Shown here: positions 34,727-42,716 of the stretch, one piece after another | Layout of the letters: the number at the start of each line of letters is the position of its first letter | Numbering within the stretch: position 1 is the stretch's first letter | NCBI GenBank assembly: GCA_964444835.1 | Contig: CAYUIT010000005.1 | Span: 56,630 to 120,629, forward strand | Origin: CADEED01 sp964444835 | GTDB taxonomy: Bacteria > Pseudomonadota > Gammaproteobacteria > Steroidobacterales > Steroidobacteraceae | Length of the DNA: 64,000 bases | Reading direction: 5' to 3' | Notes under the pieces: model-generated | What the model saw: the letters and a program-made list of their open reading frames with translations, nothing else | What the model was told of the DNA's origin: nothing | Database searches by the model: none | Program-made: the position numbers and the translations under genes

Positions 34727-35392
34727 TCACTTGCCCGGCACGTTGCCCCACAAAACTTTGTGAAGCTGCAACTGAAACCGAACGGGCAGGCGGTCCGCCA
34801 GAATCCAATCGGCCAGGTCGCGCGCTGGCAATTGCTCCGCGCTCGGGCTAAACAACACTGTACAGCGATTCGGCAGATCGAGCTCACGCATCTTGGCGCA
34901 GCTCCATGCGAAGTCGGTACGATCGCAAATGACGAACTTCACTTGATCGTGCGGGCGCAGCCCGGCCAACTCGGCGTAGCGATTGCGCGCCTCCTCACCC
35001 GAGCCCGGCGTTTTGACGTCAACGACCCTAACCACTCGCTCGTCGACCGCTTCGATCGACATGGCACCACTCGTCTCGAGCGACACGCGCAGGCCGAGAT
35101 CGCACAACCGGCTCAACAGCGGGAGACAATTCGGTTGCGCGAGTGGCTCACCGCCCGTAACGCACACGTGACGCGTGGCAAATTCGCGAACGCGCGCGAC
35201 GATCTCATCGAGTGTCTGCCAGGCGCCGCCATGAAAGGCATAGGCGGTGTCGCAGTACTGGCAGCGCAGCGGACAGCCTGTCAAACGCACGAACACCGTG
35301 GGGAAGCCCACCGAGTCCGCCTCGCCTTGCAGCGAGTGGAAAATCTCCGTGATCTTGAGTCGGGCTGGCGCGCTCTCCAGCAGCGCGCCCAT
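34727..35392 (-). CDS. queE: 7-carboxy-7-deazaguanine synthase
   Basis: A 221-residue radical-SAM enzyme. The cluster motif is CPLRCQYC (Cys40, Cys44, Cys47), the first spacing typical of QueE proteins with a CxxxCxxC site. ITEIFHSLQGEADSVGFPTVFVRLTGC and VCVTGGEPLAQ are further family marks. It ring-contracts 6-carboxy-tetrahydropterin to 7-carboxy-7-deazaguanine, the substrate of QueC next door. Its start lies one base after the cpoB stop, so it is part of the Tol-Pal to queuosine operon. Confidence 0.95.
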   Translation of the reverse strand: MGALLESAPARLKITEIFHSLQGEADSVGFPTVFVRLTGCPLRCQYCDTAYAFHGGAWQTLDEIVARVREFATRHVCVTGGEPLAQPNCLPLLSRLCDLGLRVSLETSGAMSIEAVDERVVRVVDVKTPGSGEEARNRYAELAGLRPHDQVKFVICDRTDFAWSCAKMRELDLPNRCTVLFSPSAEQLPARDLADWILADRLPVRFQLQLHKVLWGNVPGK

Positions 35393-35393
35393 G

Positions 35394-36164
35394 TTAGCGA
35401 GCGTCAGGCGGAATGCGCTTCAGGCGCTCCGCCGCCAAACGCGCCGCGTCCGTGCCGGGATAGCGCACGCCGACATCCGTGAGCGTGACACGTGCCGCAT
35501 CGAAACGCTTTTGCTCGAATTGCGTAAACCCGAGCTTCACGAGCGCATCAGGCGCTTTCCGTGCATCCGGCCAGTCGGTGACGACTTTCTGAAACGCAGC
35601 GGCTGCATTGCCATAGTCACGCGTGACGTAGTACGCCTCTCCTAACCAGTACTGCGCGTTGCTCGCTAACGAGCTTTGCGGATACGTGCCCAGGAACTGC
35701 CGAAAACCGCTGATCGCTTTCGGGTAGTCAGCCGCCTTCAACGCATCAAATGCCAAGTCGTAACTACGCTGCTCGGCACCCGACGCAGCCGAACCTGTCG
35801 GCGCTGCGGCTGTTACGCCGCCGACCGGCGGGGTGGTCGCCGCAGTTGCGCCGGACTCGAGCGCTGCCAATCGCCGATCGAGATCGGCGTACAAGGAACG
35901 CTGCTGATTCTTGCCACCTTCACTCTGGTTCTCGAGCAGCTCCACCTCACCGCGCAATTCACGCACTTCAGCTTGCAGCCGGTCTAAGCGCTGCGCGAGT
36001 TCCACGAGGCTCTGGTTCGTCAGCACGCGCTCTACGCGCGCCAGCCGCGCGTCGAGATCGTTGAGCCGAATCTGCACCGGATCCTCTTCCGGTGGCGTCA
36101 GCGAACACCCGGCTAGGCAAGCCGCCGTCGCGAGCGCCACGAGCGCCGTCCGTGATTTCGCCAT
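35394..36164 (-). CDS. cpoB: Cell division coordinator CpoB (YbgF)
   Basis: About 256 residues beginning MAKSRTALVALATAACLAGC: a lipobox with Cys20, unusual because E. coli CpoB has an ordinary signal peptide, so here it may be lipid-anchored. A coiled coil (about 30-90, LARVERVLTNQSLVELAQRLDRLQAEVRELRGEVELL) trimerises the protein; the C-terminal half has TPR repeats (YDLAFDALKAADYPKAISGFRQFLGTYPQSSLASNAQYWLGEAYY). CpoB links Tol-Pal constriction with PBP1B-LpoB. The frame extends to a GTG at 36194 that overlaps the pal stop, but the ATG at 36164 gives the proper signal. Confidence 0.88.
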   Translation of the reverse strand: MAKSRTALVALATAACLAGCSLTPPEEDPVQIRLNDLDARLARVERVLTNQSLVELAQRLDRLQAEVRELRGEVELLENQSEGGKNQQRSLYADLDRRLAALESGATAATTPPVGGVTAAAPTGSAASGAEQRSYDLAFDALKAADYPKAISGFRQFLGTYPQSSLASNAQYWLGEAYYVTRDYGNAAAAFQKVVTDWPDARKAPDALVKLGFTQFEQKRFDAARVTLTDVGVRYPGTDAARLAAERLKRIPPDAR

Positions 36165-36190
36165 TACCTCCCCCACTCGCCGCATCCCAA

Positions 36191-36718
36191 TCACTGCGCG
36201 TACACGATTTCGACGCGACGGTTCTGCGTGTACGCCTCCTCGTCGCTACCCGCAACGGCCGGCCGCTCTTCCCCGTAGCTGACGGTGGCCAGTTGCACCT
36301 CGCTAACACCTTGCAGTAGTAACGCGCGGCGCACGGCCTGGGCACGGCGCTCGCCCAAACCGATGTTGTACTCGCGCGAGCCGCGCTCGTCGGCATGACC
36401 TTCGAGTCGGATACGAGTGGCGGGGCTGTCGACCAAATACTTGGCATGGGCGGCAACGATCGACTGCGAATCCGCACGGATTTCGGCGCTATCGAAATCG
36501 AAGTAAATCACGCGGCGTGATAACAACTCACCACTGGGGCCCGCAGCCGCAGTATCGGTGCCCACGGTTCCGGCATTCGCCGCATCCGTGCCGCTCGACT
36601 GCGCCGCATCGGCCGGTACGTTGGTCGACGCCGGCGCATCCGGCTTCGTCGCACGCTTGCCGCAGCCTGCAATCATCAGCACCGCACTCATCGCGGCCAC
36701 CCACATCCACTTGTTCAT
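36191..36718 (-). CDS. pal: Peptidoglycan-associated lipoprotein Pal
   Basis: A 175-residue outer-membrane lipoprotein. MNKWMWVAAMSAVLMIAGC ends in a lipobox (Cys19). A flexible Ala/Thr-rich linker precedes the OmpA-like domain: VIYFDFDSAEIRADS, IRLEGHADERGSREYNIGLGERRAQAVRRALL. Pal binds the diaminopimelate of peptidoglycan and interacts with TolB. The ATG at 36718 is chosen over an upstream extension since it begins the signal peptide. It follows tolB by 40 bases. Confidence 0.95.
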   Translation of the reverse strand: MNKWMWVAAMSAVLMIAGCGKRATKPDAPASTNVPADAAQSSGTDAANAGTVGTDTAAAGPSGELLSRRVIYFDFDSAEIRADSQSIVAAHAKYLVDSPATRIRLEGHADERGSREYNIGLGERRAQAVRRALLLQGVSEVQLATVSYGEERPAVAGSDEEAYTQNRRVEIVYAQ

Positions 36719-36758
36719 ATGACGACTCTCCACAAGCTGACTCCTGAATTGTGCCAAA

Positions 36759-38060
36759 TCAAGGCAAGAACGGGCCCCACACAGGCTCGCGCACATCACC
36801 GGCATCGGCCTTCAAGCGCTGCGATGTGGCGCCGTCCGACGCCACCGTCGCAAGGACGCCCTGGCCGCGCTCGCGGCCCGCATAAATGATCATCGCGCCG
36901 TTGGGCGCAAAGCTCGGCGACTCGTCGAGCCGACCGCGCGACAACACACGCAACGTGCCGGTGGCGAGATCTTGCACGCCCACCCGATACGCACCGCCGT
37001 CGAGCGTGAGGAGCGCGAGTTGTTTGCCATCGGGCGACACGCGCGGACGCGCGTTATAGCCGCCTGAGAACGTCACGCGCTTCGGCCGTTCAGAGCTACC
37101 GAGTGTGAGGCGATAAACCTGGGGGCCGCCACTACGATCGGATGTGAAGTAAATCTGCGAGCCGTCAGGCGAGAACACCGCCTCGGTGTCGATGCCGGGG
37201 TCGTCCGTCAGCCGTTTGAGACTTTGCGTCGCAAGATCGAGCAGATAAATGTCGAGATTGCCACCCTTGCCCGACAATGTGAGCGCTAACTGTTTACCGT
37301 CCGGCGACCACGCAGGTGAGCCGTTGATGCCGGCGCGCGCCGACACCATGCGCCGCTCGCCCGTGCGAACTTTCTGCACATAAATCGCTGATACACGCCG
37401 CTCGAACGAGACGTAGGCTAACCACTCCCCATCGGCCGACCAAGCGGGCGACATCAACGGTTGCGCGGATTGCAACACCACGCGCGGATTCTCACCGTCG
37501 GCGTCGGCCACGAGCAGTTGGTAGCGCTGCTTGGGCGGGCGACCATCAACGGACACGTATGCGATTCGCGTCGCGAAAGCGCCGCGCACGCCCAAAATCT
37601 TCTCGTACACCAAATCACTCACGCGATGCGCGGCGTTGCGCAAGCCGCGATTCGTGGCGGTGAACCGTTGCGAGAACAAGCGTTGGCCGTTCAAGACATT
37701 GACGAGTTCTGCATCGATCACGGCTTGGCCGTCGGGTGTCGCACTGACGCGGCCCACGACGATGTAGTCATTGCGCTGCTGGCGCCATGTCGCGAGATCG
37801 ATGTCATCGGCGCGCGTCGGCAACGCCACCATGTCGGTGCGCGGCATCGATTTGAAGCGACCGCTGCCGTCCAAGTCACCTTGAACGACCGCCGCAACGT
37901 CGATCGAGTCGACGCCGGCGCCACGTGCAAACGGCACCACGGCAATCGGGATCGGATCGGTGACACCGGACGTGATCTCGATCTTCAATTGAGCCGGGCT
38001 TACTCGTGCGAGCAGCAGCGCGCCGAGGGCGAATAGCAATAGTTGAATGGACTTAGTCAT
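36759..38060 (-). CDS. tolB: Tol-Pal system periplasmic protein TolB
   Basis: A 433-residue periplasmic protein with a signal peptide (to about residue 23), an N-terminal anticodon-binding-like domain (IPIAVVPFARGAGVDSIDVAAVVQGDLDGSGRFKSM) and a six-bladed beta-propeller. Repeats of the form SPDGKQLALT, SPDGSQIYFTSDRSGGPQVYRL and SPDGKQLALL mark the blades. TolB shuttles between Pal and the TolA/OmpA side during outer-membrane constriction. The start overlaps the tolA stop by 8 bases. Confidence 0.95.
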   Translation of the reverse strand: MTKSIQLLLFALGALLLARVSPAQLKIEITSGVTDPIPIAVVPFARGAGVDSIDVAAVVQGDLDGSGRFKSMPRTDMVALPTRADDIDLATWRQQRNDYIVVGRVSATPDGQAVIDAELVNVLNGQRLFSQRFTATNRGLRNAAHRVSDLVYEKILGVRGAFATRIAYVSVDGRPPKQRYQLLVADADGENPRVVLQSAQPLMSPAWSADGEWLAYVSFERRVSAIYVQKVRTGERRMVSARAGINGSPAWSPDGKQLALTLSGKGGNLDIYLLDLATQSLKRLTDDPGIDTEAVFSPDGSQIYFTSDRSGGPQVYRLTLGSSERPKRVTFSGGYNARPRVSPDGKQLALLTLDGGAYRVGVQDLATGTLRVLSRGRLDESPSFAPNGAMIIYAGRERGQGVLATVASDGATSQRLKADAGDVREPVWGPFLP

Positions 38061-38901
38061 TGGGTCTGAATGTTAGCTGCAAATGACGTTCAAAGAGCGA
38101 CGGATCCGGCGGCGGCGGCAAAGGCGAGGCACGGTATACGGCGGATTCCACCGACGACCGCAGCGCCTCATCACCACCCGTACATTGCTCGACACGAACA
38201 CTCACGACCTCGCCCCCCGGTACTTGCGTCACGGCGACATCGCACGATACACCGGCGCGCGCCGATGGCGGGCGAATCCAAGCACGCTCGATTCGCGCCC
38301 GAATCTGCGCCTTCCAGCGATCCGCCTCGCCACTGGCTCGCATCGCGTCGGCCCGCTCCTCGGCTTCGAGACTCTTGCGCAAGTCGGCTTCGCGTTGTGC
38401 ACGAATTCGCGCCTCCTCGGCTGCGCGTTTGTCCTCCGCTGCCTTTTTGGCATCGGCGGCCTTCTTGGCCTCTGCCGCCCGCTTCTGCTCGGCAGCGACT
38501 CGCTCGGCTTCTCGTTGCTTCACACGTTCCGCTTCCGCCATTTGCTCGGCCTTCTCGCGCGCCTCCTCGGCCTCACGGCGCTCGCGCTCCTGCGTTTCGC
38601 GCTGTTGCTTCTCGGCCTCGGCTTTGCGTCGTTCGGCTTCGACATCGCGCTTCGGCTCGGGTTCCGGCTGCGACTCCGGTGGCGGCTCAACGGGCTGAGG
38701 CTTCGGTGGCGTCGGCTGCGGCGCTTGTGTGGCCGCACGCAGCACCTTGGCATCGACGATCGTCGCTTCGATCGCCAGCGTCTGCGGTGGCGACGGCGAG
38801 CGCGTGAACCACCAAGCGCCCACAGCCACGACCGCTAACAGCACATGCAAGCCGATCGACATCAAATAGTGGCGCACGCCGCCGCCTGCTTGACGTGCCA
38901 C
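38053..38901 (-). CDS. tolA: Tol-Pal system protein TolA
   Basis: A 282-residue protein: an N-terminal membrane helix (LMSIGLHVLLAVVAVGAWWF) with the SxxxH-type start, a Pro-rich stretch, a long Ala/Glu/Lys/Arg coiled helix (about 80-190) and a C-terminal globular domain with Cys pair (VSCDVAVTQVPGGEVVSVRVEQCTG). It spans the periplasm and couples the TolQR motor to Pal. The low-complexity helix produces many long shadow frames, which I ignore. It is 6 bases from tolR. Confidence 0.93.
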   Translation of the reverse strand: MARQAGGGVRHYLMSIGLHVLLAVVAVGAWWFTRSPSPPQTLAIEATIVDAKVLRAATQAPQPTPPKPQPVEPPPESQPEPEPKRDVEAERRKAEAEKQQRETQERERREAEEAREKAEQMAEAERVKQREAERVAAEQKRAAEAKKAADAKKAAEDKRAAEEARIRAQREADLRKSLEAEERADAMRASGEADRWKAQIRARIERAWIRPPSARAGVSCDVAVTQVPGGEVVSVRVEQCTGGDEALRSSVESAVYRASPLPPPPDPSLFERHLQLTFRPND

Positions 38902-38907
38902 GACTAA

Positions 38908-39354
38908 CTATCGCCCCCGGCTTGGCCGTGGCGGCTCCGTCACGAATCCGACTTTGCTCGCGCCAGCGTTCTGCAACAACACCATCGCATCGATGACGCG
39001 ACCGTAGTCGACCGCGCGATCGCCTCGCACCAGCACTGTCGTGGCGGGCGCGCGTCGCAACACCGCCGCCGTGCGGCTCTGCACCTCCTGCGCATCGATC
39101 GGCACGTCGACCTTTGGACCGTAGTTGAGGTAGTAGCGCCCATCTGCATCGATCGTGAGCACGATCGGCTTCTCGTCCTTCAGCAATTCAGGGTCGAGTG
39201 GTTGCGAGGCCGCCTTGGGCAGCTCGACTCGAATTCCCTCGGCAAGCAACGGCGCCGTGATCATGAAAATGATCAACAGCACGAGCATGACGTCGATGTA
39301 TGGCACGACATTGATCTCGCCCATCAAGCGCCGGCCGCGTTGCGTCGTTTGCAC
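38908..39354 (-). CDS. tolR: Tol-Pal system proton-channel subunit TolR
   Basis: A 148-residue ExbD/TolR-family protein. The transmembrane helix includes VPYIDVMLVLLIIFMI with the essential Asp (YIDVMLVL), followed by a periplasmic domain (GIRVELPKAASQPL to ALVLLQNAGASKVGFV). TolQ and TolR form the proton-driven stator that energises TolA. It starts one base after the tolQ stop. Confidence 0.95.
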   Translation of the reverse strand: MQTTQRGRRLMGEINVVPYIDVMLVLLIIFMITAPLLAEGIRVELPKAASQPLDPELLKDEKPIVLTIDADGRYYLNYGPKVDVPIDAQEVQSRTAAVLRRAPATTVLVRGDRAVDYGRVIDAMVLLQNAGASKVGFVTEPPRPSRGR

Positions 39355-39355
39355 G

Positions 39356-40045
39356 TCAGTGCCCCGTGCCCGTCACGCGTCCCGAGGCGTAGCGCTGCAA
39401 GATCGTCGAGAACTCCTCGGCGAAGGCGTCGTAGCGCATCTCGAGCCGCGTCACCTGATCGGCATAGCGGTTGTAGGCGATCACCGCAGGGATCGCGGCG
39501 AACAAGCCGATCGCCGTTGCCACGAGCGCCTCGGCAATGCCGGGCGCCACCATCGCGAGGGTGACCTGCTGCGCAGCCCCGATCGCGACGAAGGCACTCA
39601 TGATGCCCCACACCGTGCCGAACAAACCGACGTACGGACTGATCGAGCCGATTGTGGCGAGGTTCGCGAGACCGTCCTCGAGCCGGTCGATCTCCTTCAA
39701 CTGCGCCACTTTCATGGCGCGGCGCGCGCCGTCTAACAATTGGTCGGCGGCGCCGACACTTTGCCGCAAGCGCGCGAACTCGCGGAAGCCGAATTCGAAA
39801 ATGCTAGCCATGCCGGTCGCATTCCCCTTCGACTCGACTTGGCGATAGAGCCCAGTGAGGTCGCCGCCTTTCCAAAAACTCGCCTCGAACGCATCCGCAT
39901 CGGCGCGCGCGGCACGCAGCAAGGCTCGCTTGCGCAAGATGATGCCCCAAGAGAACACCGACGCGAGCAACAGCAGCAACATCACGGCTTGGACGACTGG
40001 ACTCGCTTCGAGAACCAACCTAACGATCGAGAGGCTCTGCCCCAT
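39356..40045 (-). CDS. tolQ: Tol-Pal system proton-channel subunit TolQ
   Basis: About 229 residues from MGQSLSIVRLVLEASPVVQ; the ATG overlaps the ybgC stop by one base (TGATG). Three membrane helices are visible near residues 14-36, 130-155 and 165-195, with the MotA/TolQ/ExbB signature GLFGTVWGIMSAFVAIGAA and VAPGIAEALVATAIGLFAAIPAVIAYN. It anchors the proton motor in the inner membrane. A longer frame to 40111 falls inside ybgC and is not used. Confidence 0.95.
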   Translation of the reverse strand: MGQSLSIVRLVLEASPVVQAVMLLLLLASVFSWGIILRKRALLRAARADADAFEASFWKGGDLTGLYRQVESKGNATGMASIFEFGFREFARLRQSVGAADQLLDGARRAMKVAQLKEIDRLEDGLANLATIGSISPYVGLFGTVWGIMSAFVAIGAAQQVTLAMVAPGIAEALVATAIGLFAAIPAVIAYNRYADQVTRLEMRYDAFAEEFSTILQRYASGRVTGTGH

Positions 40046-40440
40046 CAGTTCAACCCCTGCAAAATGACTTCCGGCACCCGCCGCGCCTTGAACGTCGCAG
40101 CATCGACGCACGCCACGCGAACCGAACCCTCTGCCAACACCTCATCGGCACGTTTCACTTGTTGCGCAAACCGCAAGGTTGCACGCCCTTCCGCTTGCGG
40201 CAGACAGGTAACGGTCAACGCGTCATCGAGCCGCGCGGCCTTCCGATACGCCAACTGCAATTCGACGACGGTGAATAGGACACCCAGCGTGGCGGCAAGT
40301 TCAGCCTGTGAAAAGCCTCTGGCGCGTAACCACTCGGTGCGCGCGCGCTCCATGAACTTGAGGTAGTTAGCGTAGTAGACGACTCCACCGCCATCCGTAT
40401 CCTCCCAATATACTCGCGCCGGCCACGAAAAGTCGGTCAC
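40045..40440 (-). CDS. ybgC: Tol-Pal associated acyl-CoA thioesterase YbgC
   Basis: A 131-residue hotdog-fold thioesterase of the 4-hydroxybenzoyl-CoA type. The active-site region is VYWEDTDGGGVVYYANYLKFMERARTEWLR, with the catalytic Asp in EDTD. YbgC hydrolyses short acyl-CoA or acyl-ACP and is the usual first gene of the tol operon. Its ATG overlaps the ruvB stop as ATGA, so ruvC-ruvA-ruvB-ybgC-tolQRAB-pal appears to be one long transcript. Confidence 0.93.
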   Translation of the reverse strand: MTDFSWPARVYWEDTDGGGVVYYANYLKFMERARTEWLRARGFSQAELAATLGVLFTVVELQLAYRKAARLDDALTVTCLPQAEGRATLRFAQQVKRADEVLAEGSVRVACVDAATFKARRVPEVILQGLN

Positions 40441-41480
40441 GGAGCGTCCTCGAATAGCGACAGATTGCCGAGCGCTCGCTCCGGCACACGCAATCCGAAA
40501 TGCAAATATGCCGAGCGCGTTGCCATGCGACCGCGCGCGGTACGCATCAAGAATCCTTGCTGGATCAGGAACGGCTCGATCACATCTTCCAACGTGCCGC
40601 GCTCCTCGCCGATCGCAGCAGCGAGACTTTCAATCCCGACCGGACCACCGTCGAACTTCTCGATGATCGTCAGCAAGAGCTTGCGATCGAGTGCATCGAA
40701 CCCTTGGGGATCGACTTCGAGCAAGTCGAGTGCGGCCGCCGCCGCATGCTCCGTAATCGTGCCGGAACCCTTGACCTCAGCGTAGTCGCGCACGCGGCGC
40801 AGGAGACGATTCGCGATGCGCGGCGTGCCCCGCGCACGCTCTGCGATGCGCCGCGCACCACCCGCTTCAATCGGCACCTGCAGGATGCCGGCCGATCGAC
40901 CGACAATGCGCTCCAAGTCGCCGACATCGTAGAACTCGAGGCGTTGCACGATGCCGAATCGATCGCGCAACGGCGACGTCAGCAAACCGGCGCGAGTCGT
41001 CGCGCCCACCAACGTGAACGGTGGCAAATTGAGTTTGATCGAGCGCGCTGCAGGCCCCTCGCCAATCATGATATCGAGTTGGTAGTCCTCCATCGCGGGA
41101 TAGAGCACCTCTTCCACCACTGGCGACAAGCGATGAATTTCATCGACGAATAGCACGTCGCGCGGTTGCAAGTTCGTGAGGATCGCGGCCAAATCACCTG
41201 GCCGCTCAAGAACGGGGCCGGAAGTCTGGCGCAGATTGACGCCGAGCTCCGTCGCCAAAATATTGGCGAGCGTGGTTTTGCCCAGCCCGGGCGGCCCGAA
41301 GATCAAAACGTGGTCGAGCGCCTCGGCGCGCTTCGCGGCAGCCGATACAAAGATCTCGAGCTGCGCTTTGACCTTGTCCTGCCCGACGTAATCCGCGAGG
41401 CGCTTCGGCCGAATCGCACGGTCCGCCGCGTCGTCTTCGCGGCTAGCGGCGCCGGCAACCAAACGCTCGTCCGCACTCAT
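40437..41480 (-). CDS. ruvB: Holliday junction branch-migration helicase RuvB
   Basis: A 347-residue AAA+ ATPase. RPKRLADYVGQDKVKAQL, Walker A FGPPGLGKTTLANI, Walker B FVDEIHRL, the sensor GATTRAGLL and the winged-helix end GGPVGIESLAAAIGEERGTLEDVIEPFLIQQGF are all present. It drives branch migration with RuvA. It lies 21 bases after ruvA and overlaps ybgC by 4. Confidence 0.97.
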   Translation of the reverse strand: MSADERLVAGAASREDDAADRAIRPKRLADYVGQDKVKAQLEIFVSAAAKRAEALDHVLIFGPPGLGKTTLANILATELGVNLRQTSGPVLERPGDLAAILTNLQPRDVLFVDEIHRLSPVVEEVLYPAMEDYQLDIMIGEGPAARSIKLNLPPFTLVGATTRAGLLTSPLRDRFGIVQRLEFYDVGDLERIVGRSAGILQVPIEAGGARRIAERARGTPRIANRLLRRVRDYAEVKGSGTITEHAAAAALDLLEVDPQGFDALDRKLLLTIIEKFDGGPVGIESLAAAIGEERGTLEDVIEPFLIQQGFLMRTARGRMATRSAYLHFGLRVPERALGNLSLFEDAP

Positions 41481-41501
41481 GGCGCGCGACCGCTACGTTG
41501 C

Positions 41502-42086
41502 TCACGCATCCGGCGCCACTCCTTGCAAGGCTCGGCGAATGATGTCCTCGGTGCTCCCGTGCGAACCCGCCGACTTCAACATCCGAGTGGCTTCCGCCGG
41601 CTTATAGCCGAGCGCGACCAATGCACCGAAGGCTTCGCCTTGCGCACTGCTATCGGCCAACACGGTGCCGGCCGGCGCTGCCAAGGCATCGAGCCGATCG
41701 CGCATTTCCACTAACAACCGATCCGCCGTCTTGCGACCGACGCCCGGAATCTTGGTCAGCGCTGCGGCATCTTGACTTTGAACGCAATGTGCGAAGCCCT
41801 CGACACTCACTCCCGACAAAATCGCCAGCGCAATCTTGGGCCCAATGCCCGACACGCGCAGCAAGCTGCGAAACAGCCGGCGCTCGTCGTCGCTGCCGAA
41901 GCCATACAAAATGTGCGCGTCCTCGCGCACGACCAAATGCGTGAGCAAGCGAACGTCTGCGCCCACCGGAGGCAAGGTATAGAAAGTGGACATGGGCGCT
42001 TCGAGTTCGTAACCGACGCCACCCACATCGATACACAACTGCGGCGGCGTCTTGCTCACGAGTTTGCCGCGGACAAAACCGATCAT
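41502..42086 (-). CDS. ruvA: Holliday junction DNA-binding protein RuvA
   Basis: A 194-residue protein starting MIGFVRGKLVSKTPPQLCIDVGGVGYELEAP, the OB-fold domain of RuvA. Helix-hairpin-helix motifs follow (LLRVSGIGPKIALAILSG and LTKIPGVGRKTADRLLVEMRDRL), and the C-terminal domain EAFGALVALGYKPAEATRML binds RuvB. The ATG at 42086 has GAGG five bases upstream; the longer frame to 42179 falls in ruvC. It is seven bases from the ruvC stop. Confidence 0.96.
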   Translation of the reverse strand: MIGFVRGKLVSKTPPQLCIDVGGVGYELEAPMSTFYTLPPVGADVRLLTHLVVREDAHILYGFGSDDERRLFRSLLRVSGIGPKIALAILSGVSVEGFAHCVQSQDAAALTKIPGVGRKTADRLLVEMRDRLDALAAPAGTVLADSSAQGEAFGALVALGYKPAEATRMLKSAGSHGSTEDIIRRALQGVAPDA

Positions 42087-42093
42087 GGCCGCC

Positions 42094-42591
42094 TCACGCC
42101 GAAACCGCGCGCTCGGTGAGCGCCAGCAAGCGTCGATGATTGGCGTGACAAATCGCGATCGCCAACGCGTCGGCCGCATCCGCTTTCAGCCGCCCTTCGA
42201 GCGCCACAAGTTGCATCACCATGTGTTGCACTTGCTGCTTCTCGGCACTGCCCGCACCGACCACGGATAACTTGACCGCACGCGGTGCATACTCGAATAC
42301 ATCGACCGATGCGGGCACGGCAGCAAGCGCGGCACCGCGCGCCTGACCCAGCTTCAACGCACTATCCACATTTCGATTCACGAACACGCGCTCGACTGCG
42401 ACCTCGTGCGGCTGGTAGCGCTCAAGCAGTGCGACGAGCTCGGCATGGATACGCCGCAAGCGAACGACGAAATCCTCGCCTTTGACTTGGATCGCACCAT
42501 GCGCAACCCAGCGTAGATTCGGCCCATCGACATCGACAATGCCGAAGCCCGTGTTCAATGAACCCGGATCGAGGCCAAGCACGCGCACCAC
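42094..42591 (-). CDS. ruvC: Holliday junction resolvase RuvC
   Basis: An RNase H-fold endonuclease. Catalytic acidic residues appear in VLGLDPGSLNTGFGIVD (Asp), EVAVERVFVNRN (Glu) and ADAADALAIAICHAN (Asp pair). From the GTG at 42591, with GGAG ten bases upstream, the protein has 165 residues, near the usual 170. The frame also extends to an ATG at 42699, adding 36 basic residues not seen in RuvC and leaving only 17 bases to the divergent relA start; I prefer the shorter form but cannot exclude the longer. RuvC cuts Holliday junctions bound by RuvAB. Confidence 0.88.
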   Translation of the reverse strand: MVRVLGLDPGSLNTGFGIVDVDGPNLRWVAHGAIQVKGEDFVVRLRRIHAELVALLERYQPHEVAVERVFVNRNVDSALKLGQARGAALAAVPASVDVFEYAPRAVKLSVVGAGSAEKQQVQHMVMQLVALEGRLKADAADALAIAICHANHRRLLALTERAVSA

Positions 42592-42716
42592 CGCCGCGGG
42601 GCTCCGCTTGGCTGGCACCACGGCCAGGCGTGTCTGTGCGCCGGGTTGAAAGGCGCGCCACGAGCCTGCACGAGCTTTAGCGGTCGAGCGCCGGGCCATC
42701 GTGATGGGGTCGATCC

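Noticed and set aside
34715..34727. PreQ1 riboswitch before queC
   Set aside because: The 12-base gap to queE is too short and the genes are in the middle of an operon.
38070..38838. Long + strand frames opposite tolA
   Set aside because: They arise from the repetitive Ala/Glu/Lys codons of the TolA helix and have no independent motif.
42592..42699. 36-residue N-terminal extension of RuvC
   Set aside because: Basic, not seen in RuvC proteins and would almost abut relA; a GTG with a ribosome site gives the usual length. Kept as an alternative start.
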